From assembly GCA_009694925.1 (NCBI GenBank), contig SIBX01000014.1:1-17228 (forward strand): a stretch of DNA of 17,228 nucleotides, in the 5' to 3' direction. The notes beneath the pieces were generated by a model. The model saw nothing but the letters and a program-made list of their open reading frames with translations. It ran no database searches and was not told the DNA's origin. Of this stretch, positions 8,105 to 14,395 are shown piece after piece; position 1 is the stretch's first letter, and the number at the start of each line of letters is the position of its first letter. The position numbers and the translations under genes were made by a program. Source of the stretch: Minisyncoccota bacterium (GTDB taxonomy: Bacteria > Patescibacteriota > Minisyncoccia > UBA6257 > 1-14-0-10-40-38).

Positions 8105-8947
8105 ATGGAAAACCATATTTTTGATTCACATTGTCATATACAATTTCCGGCATACGCAACAGACAGAGAAGCAGTTATTGAGAGAGCTATAGATAGTGGT
8201 ATAAAAATGATTGCAGTTGGAACTCAAAAATCCACATCTATTGAGGCGATAAATCTAGCTAAAAAATATCCAAATATTATTTTTGCAACCATTGGTTTTC
8301 ATCCAAACCATTTGTCGGAAAATTGGCATCATGACAAAAATGAACAAGGAGAAAATCAAAAAGAAGTTTTTAATTATCAAGATTTTAATAAATTAGCTGC
8401 AGAAAAAGAAGTAATAGCAATAGGAGAATGTGGTTTGGATTATTATAGGTCATCAAAAGATAAAATTTTAGCCAATACTGAACAAGAAAATCAAAAAGAA
8501 GTTTTTATTCAACAAATTGAAATTGCTGAGATTGCAAGAAAGCCTCTAATGATTCATTCGCGACCCTCCAATAAGTCCTCGGATGCTTATTTGGATTCTC
8601 TAGATATTCTTAAAAAAACCAAATTTTCTTTGTCGGTTATTTTTCATTTTTATGTTGGAGGAATTGAGATTACGCAAAAATTGGTTGAATTTGGAGCTAA
8701 TTTTACTTTCGGGGGAGTTATTACTTTCAGTCACGATTATGACGAAGTTATAAGAAGCATACCAATAGATAGGATTTTAATAGAGACAGATGCTCCTTAT
8801 GTTGCACCTATGTCAAATAGAGGGAAAAGAAATGAGCCGGCTTTTATTTTGGAAACTTATAAAAAAATTGCAGAATTAAAAGGCATTAGTTATGATGAAG
8901 TTATTGGAATTGTTGGCCAGAACGTAAAAAGAATCTTTAATATTTAG
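8105..8947 (+). CDS. TatD family metal-dependent hydrolase (deoxyribonuclease)
   Basis: This is a cytoplasmic TIM-barrel hydrolase of the amidohydrolase superfamily. Family members show 3'-5' DNA exonuclease activity and are linked to DNA repair and fragment degradation. Metal ligands are visible in order: H9-C-H11 in FDSHCHI, Glu in AIGECGLDYYR, His in MIHSRPS, His in FHFY and Asp in IETDAPYVAP. The C-terminal pattern NEPAFILETYKKIAELKG and GQNVKRIF is typical. Its 280 residues slightly exceed the usual 255-265. The excess lies around residues 75-135 and contains a duplicated peptide (EN-QKEVF at about 83 and 128). The ATG sits 47 bases after metG without a clear ribosome binding site. The stop TAG abuts the ATG of leuS. 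Confidence 0.93.
   Translation: MENHIFDSHCHIQFPAYATDREAVIERAIDSGIKMIAVGTQKSTSIEAINLAKKYPNIIFATIGFHPNHLSENWHHDKNEQGENQKEVFNYQDFNKLAAEKEVIAIGECGLDYYRSSKDKILANTEQENQKEVFIQQIEIAEIARKPLMIHSRPSNKSSDAYLDSLDILKKTKFSLSVIFHFYVGGIEITQKLVEFGANFTFGGVITFSHDYDEVIRSIPIDRILIETDAPYVAPMSNRGKRNEPAFILETYKKIAELKGISYDEVIGIVGQNVKRIFNI
8351..8507 (+). repeat. Pair of exact 22-base direct repeats inside the TatD gene
   Basis: Bases 8351-8372 and 8486-8507 are identical over 22 bases. Both are preceded by tgaacaag, with a 3-base difference in between. They are in frame (135 bases, 45 codons apart) and encode ENQKEVF twice. Confidence 0.9.
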
Positions 8948-11761
8948 ATGAAATACGATTTTAAAAAAATAGAAGGTAAATGGCAAAAAGAATGGGAAAA
9001 GGCCCAAATTTACAAAGCAAAAGATTTTTCTAATAAGAAAAAATATTTTGCCTTAGTTGAGTTTCCTTATCCATCTGCAGATGGTCTGCACGTTGGCCAC
9101 GTTGAGAGCTATACGGCCATGGATATTGTTGCAAGAAAAAGAAGAATGGAGGGTTATAATGTTCTTTTTCCAATGGGTTGGGATGCTTTTGGTTTGCCTG
9201 CAGAAAACTATGCAATAAAAACAAACATCCATCCTGCTAAAACAACTAGGATAAATGCGAAAAACTATGAAAAACAAATGAGGTCATTGGGTTTTTCTTT
9301 TGATTGGTCTAGGCTGGTTGATACAACTGATCCAGATTATTATAAATGGACACAACAATTATTTTTAAGATTTTTTGAAAAAGGTTTGGCTTATAGGGCT
9401 AAGGCAAATGTAAATTGGTGTTTGTCTTGTAAAACTGCTCTTGCTAATGAAGAGGTGGTAAACGGAAGATGTGAAAGATGTGGAGGGGAAGTGACTCAAA
9501 GAGAAAAAGAGCAATGGATGCTTAAAATAACTAATTATGCAGATAAATTACTTGCTGGATTAAAAGATCTGGATTTTTTGCAGGAGATTAAAACTAGCCA
9601 AATTAATTGGATAGGTAAATCAGAAGGGGCCCTATTGGATTTTTCTATTTCAAATTCTGATTTTAAAGTAAAAGTTTTTACTACTAGACCAGATACTATA
9701 TTTGGAGCTACTTATCTTGTTTTGGCACCGGAGCATGTATTGATATCAAATCTTAAAAATCAAATTTCAAATTTTGGAGAGATTGAGGAATATGTTTTAA
9801 GAACATCTAAGAAAACAGAAGAAGATAGGTTGAAATCTGACAAAGATAAAACGGGCGTTGAGCTTAGGGGTGTTTTTGCAATTAATCCAGCCACAAAAGA
9901 AAATATACCAATATTTATTTCTGATTATGTTTTGGCTAATTATGGAACAGGAGCCATTATGGCTGTGCCGGCTCATGATGAGCGAGATTTTAAATTTGCC
10001 AATAAATTTAATTTACAAATTAAGAAAGTGGTGGAATTTAAAGATGCTAGGATTTTCGGAAGTTTAAAGTCTTTTAAAGAATCTTTTATTTCTGAGGTAA
10101 AAAAGAAGTGGAATTTTAGAGATTTAAATAATAAAGAAGATATTTTTGAAATTGTCAGCAATGAAGTTAAGGATATTTTTGAATTGGCAAAAAATAACTT
10201 TAACGATCATTCCGCTGTTTTGTGGAGCGATGGCGACGTAAAGCAAATTTTATTTCATTCAGATTCTGGCGAGAATAAAATATTTGATTGGAGCGATGGT
10301 GAATTGGCAAAAAATGCGCGCAACTATGGCCTAATGTTGGGAATAAAACAGGAATTTATGGGTTGGGGAAATATTCTTGAGCCATATCTTGAAGATGGAA
10401 AACTTATAAATTCTGGAGAATTTACTGACTTACTTTCAAGTGAAAAGAGGTGGGAGATTGCTTATTCTTTAAATGGAAGAAAAGAAATTAAATATAAACT
10501 AAGAGATTGGGTTTTCTCTAGACAGAGATATTGGGGAGAGCCAATACCCTTGGCGTATTGCGATGTTTGTTCTGCAAATGTTAAAAGTTTTGGCATTGAC
10601 CCTAAAAAGAACTGGAGCGAGGGTGAAAAATTAAATCCTGGATGGGTGGCTATCCCAGAGAAAAATCTTCCAGTTGTTCTTCCTAGTTTGAAAAAGTTTA
10701 AACCGGGAGAAGATGGCGAATCTCCACTGGCTGAAGCAAAAAACTGGATTTGGATAAAATGTCCCAAATGTGGAGGAAAAGCCAGAAGGGAAACTGATAC
10801 TATGCCAAATTGGGCTGGATCTTCTTGGTATTTTTTGGCGTATGCATTGGGTGGGTCTTTGGCATATAAAAAGAAGGGTAGTTTTTGGAATAAGAAAAAA
10901 CTTGATTATTGGTTGCCGGTTGATTGGTATAACGGAGGAATGGAGCATGTTACCCTACATCTCCTATATTCAAGGTTTTGGAATAATTTTTTATTTGATG
11001 AAAAACTTGTTTCAAATCCAGAGCCTTTTCAAAAAAGAACTGCGCAGGGATTGATATTGGGCAAAGGCGGCGTAAAAATGTCTAAATCTAAGGGAAACGT
11101 TGTTAATCCAGATGTTGTGTCTTCGGAGTTTGGAGCAGATGCCTTGAGGCTTTATGAGATGTTTATGGGCCCATTTAATCAGGCAAAGGTGTGGGAAGTG
11201 AGTGGAATCTTGGGACCATATCGTTTTTTGGAAAGAGTCTGGAATTTTGGAACAGAAATGGTCTCCTCTGGTGTTTCTGATGATAAAGAATTATCTGTAT
11301 TAGTTAATGCTACTATTAAAAAAGTTTCCGATGATGTAGAAAAAATGGCTTTTAATACTGCAGTTTCATCTATGATGATACTTATAAATTCTTTTTACGA
11401 AAAGAAAGAATTAAGCGTAAATTTGTGGAAAAAGTTTTTATTAATTTTAGCTCCTTTTGCTCCACATATTACAGAAGAACTTTGGCAGAAAACTTCCATT
11501 AAAAAGAGCAAGAAAATAAAATTTATACATCAAGAAGCTTGGCCAGAATATGATGAAAAATTAGTAGGAGATAAGACCGTTGAAATCGTTATTCAGGTTA
11601 ATGGAAAAATTAGAGGGACTATTTCTGTTGATATTGGAGTTTCTGAAGAAAAATTGAAAAAGCAGGTTTTAGATTTAGAAGGTGTAAAGAAGGCAATAGA
11701 CGGAAAAGAAATAAAGAAAGTCATTTTCATAAAAGATAGATTGATTAATTTTGTGATTTAA
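8948..11761 (+). CDS. leuS: Leucyl-tRNA synthetase with an unusual ~112-residue insertion in the editing domain
   Basis: This class I synthetase charges tRNA-Leu and hydrolyses mischarged products. HIGH is H48-V-G-H51 and KMSKS is K710-M-S-K-S714. The zinc-1 module is CLSC...CERC (about 157-180). The CP1 editing domain shows TTRPDTIFGATYLVLAPEH and AHDERDFKFA. A second CxxC pair set (CDVC, CPKC) brackets an extended linker before RETDTMPNWAGSSWYFLAY. The C-terminal domain ends in VQVNGKIRG and a short tail. It has 937 residues against roughly 800-880 in most bacteria. Most of the excess lies at residues 366-477 (bases 10043-10378), where other LeuRS proteins have only about 20 residues before the NSGEF motif. 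The ATG directly follows the TAG of tatD, so translation is probably coupled. It ends at a strong terminator. Confidence 0.96.
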   Translation: MKYDFKKIEGKWQKEWEKAQIYKAKDFSNKKKYFALVEFPYPSADGLHVGHVESYTAMDIVARKRRMEGYNVLFPMGWDAFGLPAENYAIKTNIHPAKTTRINAKNYEKQMRSLGFSFDWSRLVDTTDPDYYKWTQQLFLRFFEKGLAYRAKANVNWCLSCKTALANEEVVNGRCERCGGEVTQREKEQWMLKITNYADKLLAGLKDLDFLQEIKTSQINWIGKSEGALLDFSISNSDFKVKVFTTRPDTIFGATYLVLAPEHVLISNLKNQISNFGEIEEYVLRTSKKTEEDRLKSDKDKTGVELRGVFAINPATKENIPIFISDYVLANYGTGAIMAVPAHDERDFKFANKFNLQIKKVVEFKDARIFGSLKSFKESFISEVKKKWNFRDLNNKEDIFEIVSNEVKDIFELAKNNFNDHSAVLWSDGDVKQILFHSDSGENKIFDWSDGELAKNARNYGLMLGIKQEFMGWGNILEPYLEDGKLINSGEFTDLLSSEKRWEIAYSLNGRKEIKYKLRDWVFSRQRYWGEPIPLAYCDVCSANVKSFGIDPKKNWSEGEKLNPGWVAIPEKNLPVVLPSLKKFKPGEDGESPLAEAKNWIWIKCPKCGGKARRETDTMPNWAGSSWYFLAYALGGSLAYKKKGSFWNKKKLDYWLPVDWYNGGMEHVTLHLLYSRFWNNFLFDEKLVSNPEPFQKRTAQGLILGKGGVKMSKSKGNVVNPDVVSSEFGADALRLYEMFMGPFNQAKVWEVSGILGPYRFLERVWNFGTEMVSSGVSDDKELSVLVNATIKKVSDDVEKMAFNTAVSSMMILINSFYEKKELSVNLWKKFLLILAPFAPHITEELWQKTSIKKSKKIKFIHQEAWPEYDEKLVGDKTVEIVIQVNGKIRGTISVDIGVSEEKLKKQVLDLEGVKKAIDGKEIKKVIFIKDRLINFVI
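10043..10378 (+). other. Inserted segment within the LeuRS editing (CP1) domain, with internal repeats
   Basis: This in-frame stretch of about 112 codons sits between KKVVEFK (residues 359-365) and EPYLEDGKLINSGEF (from 478). I see no known domain in it. It contains a 16-base direct repeat (10180-10195 and 10300-10315, encoding ELAKN both times, 40 codons apart). It also has an 11-base repeat tggagcgatgg (10223-10233 and 10289-10299, encoding WSDG twice, 22 codons apart). Base composition matches the rest of leuS. Confidence 0.75.
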
Positions 11762-11793
11762 AAAAAATCCATCCATTAAGGATGGATTTTTTT
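11761..11793. terminator. Bidirectional intrinsic terminator shared by leuS and the HtrA-like gene
   Basis: A perfect 14-base inverted repeat (11761-11774 and 11780-11793) has a 5-base loop. The core is atccatcc/ggatggat, flanked by A7 and T7. Either strand therefore gives a G-C-containing stem followed by U residues. It begins in the leuS TAA (11759-11761) and ends in the stop codon of the minus-strand protease (11792-11794), so it ends both convergent transcripts. Confidence 0.93.
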
Positions 11794-12850
11794 ATTTTCT
11801 TTCTTCTAGAAATACTTTGGCTTCAAAGGTTTTTTTGTCGCGCATAACTTTTAAGATAATCTTTTCGCCAACATTCATTTCTTCTAGAAAATCTTGAATG
11901 TTTTTGTCTTCAGTAATGGGGAATCCATTTATAGCAAGAACAATATCTCTTTCTTTGAGCTTGGCTTTATCGGCTGGGCCGTTTTTAATAATGGCTTCTG
12001 AATATGGTGCTTGGCCAAAGATGATGGCTCCGGTTGAAATTGGGAGCTTCATTTTCTCTTTTAAGTGTTCGTTCAGCATTAAATATCTAAATCCTAAAAG
12101 CGGGCGTTTTATTCGTCCATATTTTTTGAGATCGCTTAAATCTCTTTTTACACAGTTAATAGGAATGGCAAAACCAAGATTTTGGGCGCCAAAGACAATG
12201 GCAGAATTTATTCCGATAACTTCTCCTTCGAGATTTACTAATGGTCCGCCAGAGTTTCCAGGATTAATGGCGGCATCTGTCTGAAGCAATCCTCTTAATT
12301 CCTGCATTTGAGGTTTGGAATCTATTTCAGAAGCAGCTTTGATTGATCTGGAAAGTCCAGAAATAATTCCTGACGAGACTGTGTTTTTAAATAATCCCAG
12401 GGCGTTTCCAACAGCCAAAACTTCTTCTCCGAGCTCTATATTTGAGGAATCTCCCAGTTTTATAAATGGAAAATTTCCAACTTTGTCAGAGATTTTAATT
12501 ATGGCTATATCGTCTATTGGGTCGCGGGCAAGAATCTCTGCTTTATGTTTTTCGCCGGAGGTTGTAATAATTGTGTATTCTGCTTTTGAATCTGATATGA
12601 CGTGTTTATTGGTGATGATTATTCCTGTGGGATCAACAAAGAAACCTGATCCTCCGCCGATTTTTATCATACCTTTTTCATCTAACATGTCATCTGGAAT
12701 CTGTATGTGACCATTGCTTTTTGGCATGAGTGGCGCAAGTTCTGGAGGAATGTCCTTCTCAATGTCTTCGAGGTGTTTGGAAATGGCGATTGAGACTACC
12801 GCGGGCATAACTTTTTTTATTGTATCAATAATGGGGGAAGATTTTTTCAT
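11792..12850 (-). CDS. htrA: HtrA/DegP-like trypsin-type serine protease with one PDZ domain, no visible membrane anchor
   Basis: This S1C serine protease is expected to degrade or check misfolded proteins. The catalytic triad is complete: H83 in TNKHVI, D114 in DPIDDIAIIKI and S200 in GNSGGPL. A single PDZ domain occupies about residues 250-350 (GAIIFGQAPYSEA, RDIVLAINGFPI). Most HtrA proteins begin with a signal peptide or transmembrane helix, but here the N-terminus MKKSSPIIDTIKKVMPAVVS leads straight into the protease fold without a convincing hydrophobic helix. The product may therefore be cytoplasmic or exported in some other way. A region at about 25-62 replaces the usual loop. The start fits a strong promoter 10 bases upstream, leaving essentially no leader. 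It stands alone, convergent with leuS and divergent from the small-RNA region. Confidence 0.93.
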   Translation of the reverse strand: MKKSSPIIDTIKKVMPAVVSIAISKHLEDIEKDIPPELAPLMPKSNGHIQIPDDMLDEKGMIKIGGGSGFFVDPTGIIITNKHVISDSKAEYTIITTSGEKHKAEILARDPIDDIAIIKISDKVGNFPFIKLGDSSNIELGEEVLAVGNALGLFKNTVSSGIISGLSRSIKAASEIDSKPQMQELRGLLQTDAAINPGNSGGPLVNLEGEVIGINSAIVFGAQNLGFAIPINCVKRDLSDLKKYGRIKRPLLGFRYLMLNEHLKEKMKLPISTGAIIFGQAPYSEAIIKNGPADKAKLKERDIVLAINGFPITEDKNIQDFLEEMNVGEKIILKVMRDKKTFEAKVFLEERK

Positions 12851-12860
12851 GTTTAATCTA

Positions 12861-12890
12861 ATTATACTTGATTTATTTATTAAATGTTAA
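12861..12890 (-). promoter_or_regulatory. Strong promoter of the HtrA-like gene (near-leaderless)
   Basis: On the minus strand TTAACA (12885-12890, 5 of 6) and TATAAT (12861-12866, 6 of 6) are separated by 18 bases. The expected start site, 7 bases past the -10, falls about 4 bases before the ATG at 12850, leaving no room for a Shine-Dalgarno site. Confidence 0.7.
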
Positions 12891-13009
12891 TTACTTAAAT
12901 TAATATCCTTTAATTATTTTAGATATAGTTAATTTTAAAAACATACACTATAGATTCTCGCACCCTACTTTATTGCATTTTTAAATAAATAAGTGTCTTT
13001 TAATTTATT

Positions 13010-13036
13010 AACAGGCAACATTGATGCCTGTTTTTT
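13010..13036 (+). terminator. Isolated intrinsic terminator hairpin
   Basis: aacaggca (13010-13017) and tgcctgtt (13025-13032) form a perfect 8-base stem with a 7-base loop, followed by a T-run ending at 13036. No plus-strand gene precedes it; the preceding gene lies on the other strand. It may end an unseen short transcript or block antisense reading. Its right arm overlaps the -35 box of the next candidate promoter. Confidence 0.6.
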
Positions 13037-13049
13037 GTTTTGATATTAT
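13021..13049 (+). promoter_or_regulatory. Candidate promoter of a small RNA
   Basis: TTGATG (13021-13026), a 17-base spacer and an extended -10, TGA followed by TATTAT (13044-13049). The predicted start is near 13056. The transcript would run to the strong terminator at 13141-13185. Confidence 0.45.
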
Positions 13050-13055
13050 TGTTTT

Positions 13056-13185
13056 TGTTGCTCCATTAGCAGCCCCATAAAACTCTAGGGAAGGAGCTTA
13101 TGTAAGAAGTGGGGTACGGTTCGTTTCCCATTGTTTCGCAGTCACCTCGGAAGTTAGTACGCTATTCCGAGGTGGCTTTTTTTTT
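13056..13185 (+). ncRNA. Candidate structured small RNA of about 130 nt
   Basis: This gene-free stretch has a promoter at its left, a perfect terminator at its right and a more balanced base composition than the AT-rich flanks. Pairings visible by eye include GCTCC/GGAGC (13060-13064 with 13093-13097), CCCCA/TGGGG (13073-13077 with 13110-13114) and GGGAA/TTCCC (13088-13092 with 13125-13129). The last two cross each other, as in a pseudoknot. An AAGGAG-like site lies before ATG-TAA (13100-13105), a start immediately followed by a stop. I could not match it to tmRNA, SRP RNA, 6S RNA, a T-box or any riboswitch I know. The gene to the right has its own promoter, so this is probably an independent RNA and not a leader. 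Confidence 0.5.
13141..13185 (+). terminator. Strong intrinsic terminator of the small-RNA candidate
   Basis: cacctcggaa (13143-13152) pairs perfectly with ttccgaggtg (13165-13174). The stem extends by a G-U and a G-C pair (13141-13142 with 13175-13176), has a 12-base loop and is followed by nine T residues (13177-13185). Confidence 0.93.
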
Positions 13186-13222
13186 GATTAAATTCCCTTG
13201 TTTTTGCGTTTATATGGCTCTA

Positions 13223-13252
13223 TTGACAATATAATATATAGTATGCTATAAT
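13223..13252 (+). promoter_or_regulatory. Near-consensus promoter placing transcription start on the ATG
   Basis: TTGACA (13223-13228, 6 of 6), an 18-base spacer and an extended -10, TGC followed by TATAAT (13247-13252, 6 of 6). Seven bases past the -10 is base 13259, the A of the ATG. The message is therefore predicted to be leaderless. The AGAGGT just before the ATG would be upstream of the transcript and could not serve as a ribosome binding site. Confidence 0.8.
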
Positions 13253-13258
13253 AGAGGT

Positions 13259-14269
13259 ATGAATAAATTATATACATATATAGCTATTTTGATCTTTTGG
13301 GGAATATCATTGTCTTTAAATTCTTTTGCTTTTGCGAGCGAGACTAATAGCGCTCCGGTTTGGAATTCTATCGCTAATAAAGCGGGTTTTTATGGTGAAA
13401 TTATAACTTTTAATATAAGCGCTCATGATGCTGACGGAGATGAATTAACTTATGTCATGACACAAGGTCCTGCCGGCGCCTATTTTGATCCTGCAAGAAA
13501 GCAATTTGCTTGGATTCCTAAAGCATATCAATTGGGAAATAATAGTCTTACCTTTACCGTTTTTGATGGAGCCGATTGGGCATACAAAAATATTATAGTA
13601 GTTGTCTCAACTCCAAATCCTTTGCCAGAATCTTTAGCTATTAATTCCGGCAATAGAGCTGTGGATCAATATGATATTTTCGGGATTTTTAATAATTCAA
13701 ATTCAAGAAAGAGTAAAGCAAGTGCAAGCTCTGAAATCTTTAATTTTGGATCTAAGACAAAATCAGAATCAAGTACTGAAGCTAAGACTAAAAAAGATGA
13801 AGCTGAGCTTTTAGTATCGGACATACAAGTTAAGAAAAGTGGAGATGGAGTAATTGTTTCTTGGAAAACAAATAATGCTTCTACGGAAAGAGTTATTTAT
13901 GATTTAGATTCTGAAGCTAATAAGACTAAAAATTTTACCTATGATTATGCGACTATGGAAAATTCTGACTTAAACAAAGCCCATTCAATTAAGATTAATG
14001 GTCTTGGAGAAAATAAAACTTATTATTTAAGAGTTGTGTCTAAGGATGGAAATAAAAAAGTAATTTCTAATGAGTTAGCTTTTGCTTTTGATGATAATTT
14101 GTCTTCAGCTGGCGCATTTACTGGAAATTTAGATTTCTTAAAAAATCCATTTCTTTATATTTTTATAGTTTTATTTATTGGACTTTGGATATATTTCAAG
14201 CGCAGAAAGACTTCTCCGGTTTCTGGAATTTCATCTGATATTCCGACCGTTGCTAGTTTGAAAATATAA
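13259..14269 (+). CDS. Secreted, C-terminally membrane-anchored Ig-like/FN3-like protein
   Basis: This 336-residue envelope protein is of unknown function. A signal peptide covers about residues 1-26 (hydrophobic IAILIFWGISLSLNSFAF, small residues before SETN). Residues about 31-117 form a putative Ig/cadherin-like domain of the He_PIG type (NSAPVWNSIANKAGFYGE, DADGDELTYVM, FAWIPKAYQLGNN, FTVFDGAD). A charged, Ser/Lys-rich linker spans about 118-180. A second beta-sandwich, like the N-terminal FN3-type domain of phosphatases, follows at about 185-278 (VSDIQVKKSGDGVIVSWKTN, YYLRVVSKDGNKK). One transmembrane helix (FLYIFIVLFIGLWIYF, about 297-313) followed by KRRK anchors it with the domains outside. 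No sortase motif is present. Expression should be high given its promoter. The gene stands alone and ends at a strong terminator. Confidence 0.88.
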   Translation: MNKLYTYIAILIFWGISLSLNSFAFASETNSAPVWNSIANKAGFYGEIITFNISAHDADGDELTYVMTQGPAGAYFDPARKQFAWIPKAYQLGNNSLTFTVFDGADWAYKNIIVVVSTPNPLPESLAINSGNRAVDQYDIFGIFNNSNSRKSKASASSEIFNFGSKTKSESSTEAKTKKDEAELLVSDIQVKKSGDGVIVSWKTNNASTERVIYDLDSEANKTKNFTYDYATMENSDLNKAHSIKINGLGENKTYYLRVVSKDGNKKVISNELAFAFDDNLSSAGAFTGNLDFLKNPFLYIFIVLFIGLWIYFKRRKTSPVSGISSDIPTVASLKI

Positions 14270-14279
14270 GATATATATT

Positions 14280-14313
14280 AAAAAATCTCCCCATTTTATT
14301 GGGGAGATTTTTT
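14280..14313 (+). terminator. Strong intrinsic terminator after the Ig-like protein
   Basis: A perfect 14-base inverted repeat (14280-14293 and 14300-14313) has core tctcccca/tggggaga, a 6-base loop and an A6/T6 flank. The flank allows it to work in both directions. Confidence 0.93.
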
Positions 14314-14320
14314 ATACAGG

Positions 14321-14329
14321 TGATATACT
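14321..14329 (+). promoter_or_regulatory. Possible extended -10 promoter of the hydroxylase-like gene
   Basis: TGA followed by TATACT (14324-14329, 5 of 6). No -35 is possible because the terminator stem lies there. It would give a leader of about 60 bases ending in the Shine-Dalgarno site AGGAG (14385-14389). Confidence 0.35.
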
Positions 14330-14395
14330 TAATATCAGTACATTGTAAAAAACTTCTTGTTACGCATTTTGCCAACTGGCAGAAAGGAGAGGCGA

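Noticed and set aside
13100..13105. ATG-TAA start-stop after AAGGAG in the small-RNA region, as a leader peptide or attenuator
   Set aside because: The terminator and a separate promoter lie between it and the next gene, so it cannot attenuate that gene. Kept only as a note in the ncRNA entry.
13068..13133. 21-codon minus-strand frame (starts MGNEPYPTS) in the small-RNA region
   Set aside because: No SD, no promoter on that strand, very short, and better explained as the complement of a structured RNA.
13056..13185. SRP RNA, tmRNA, T-box or known riboswitch identity for the small-RNA candidate
   Set aside because: It lacks the SRP GGAAG/AGCAG apical core, a tRNA-like acceptor, and the T-box sequence. 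No aptamer motif is recognisable by eye.
14357..14395. Upstream TTG start for the hydroxylase-like gene, adding 13 residues
   Set aside because: AGGAG lies 6 bases before the ATG at 14396, and the extra residues (basic, no homology that I recognise) overlap the leader and the SD itself.
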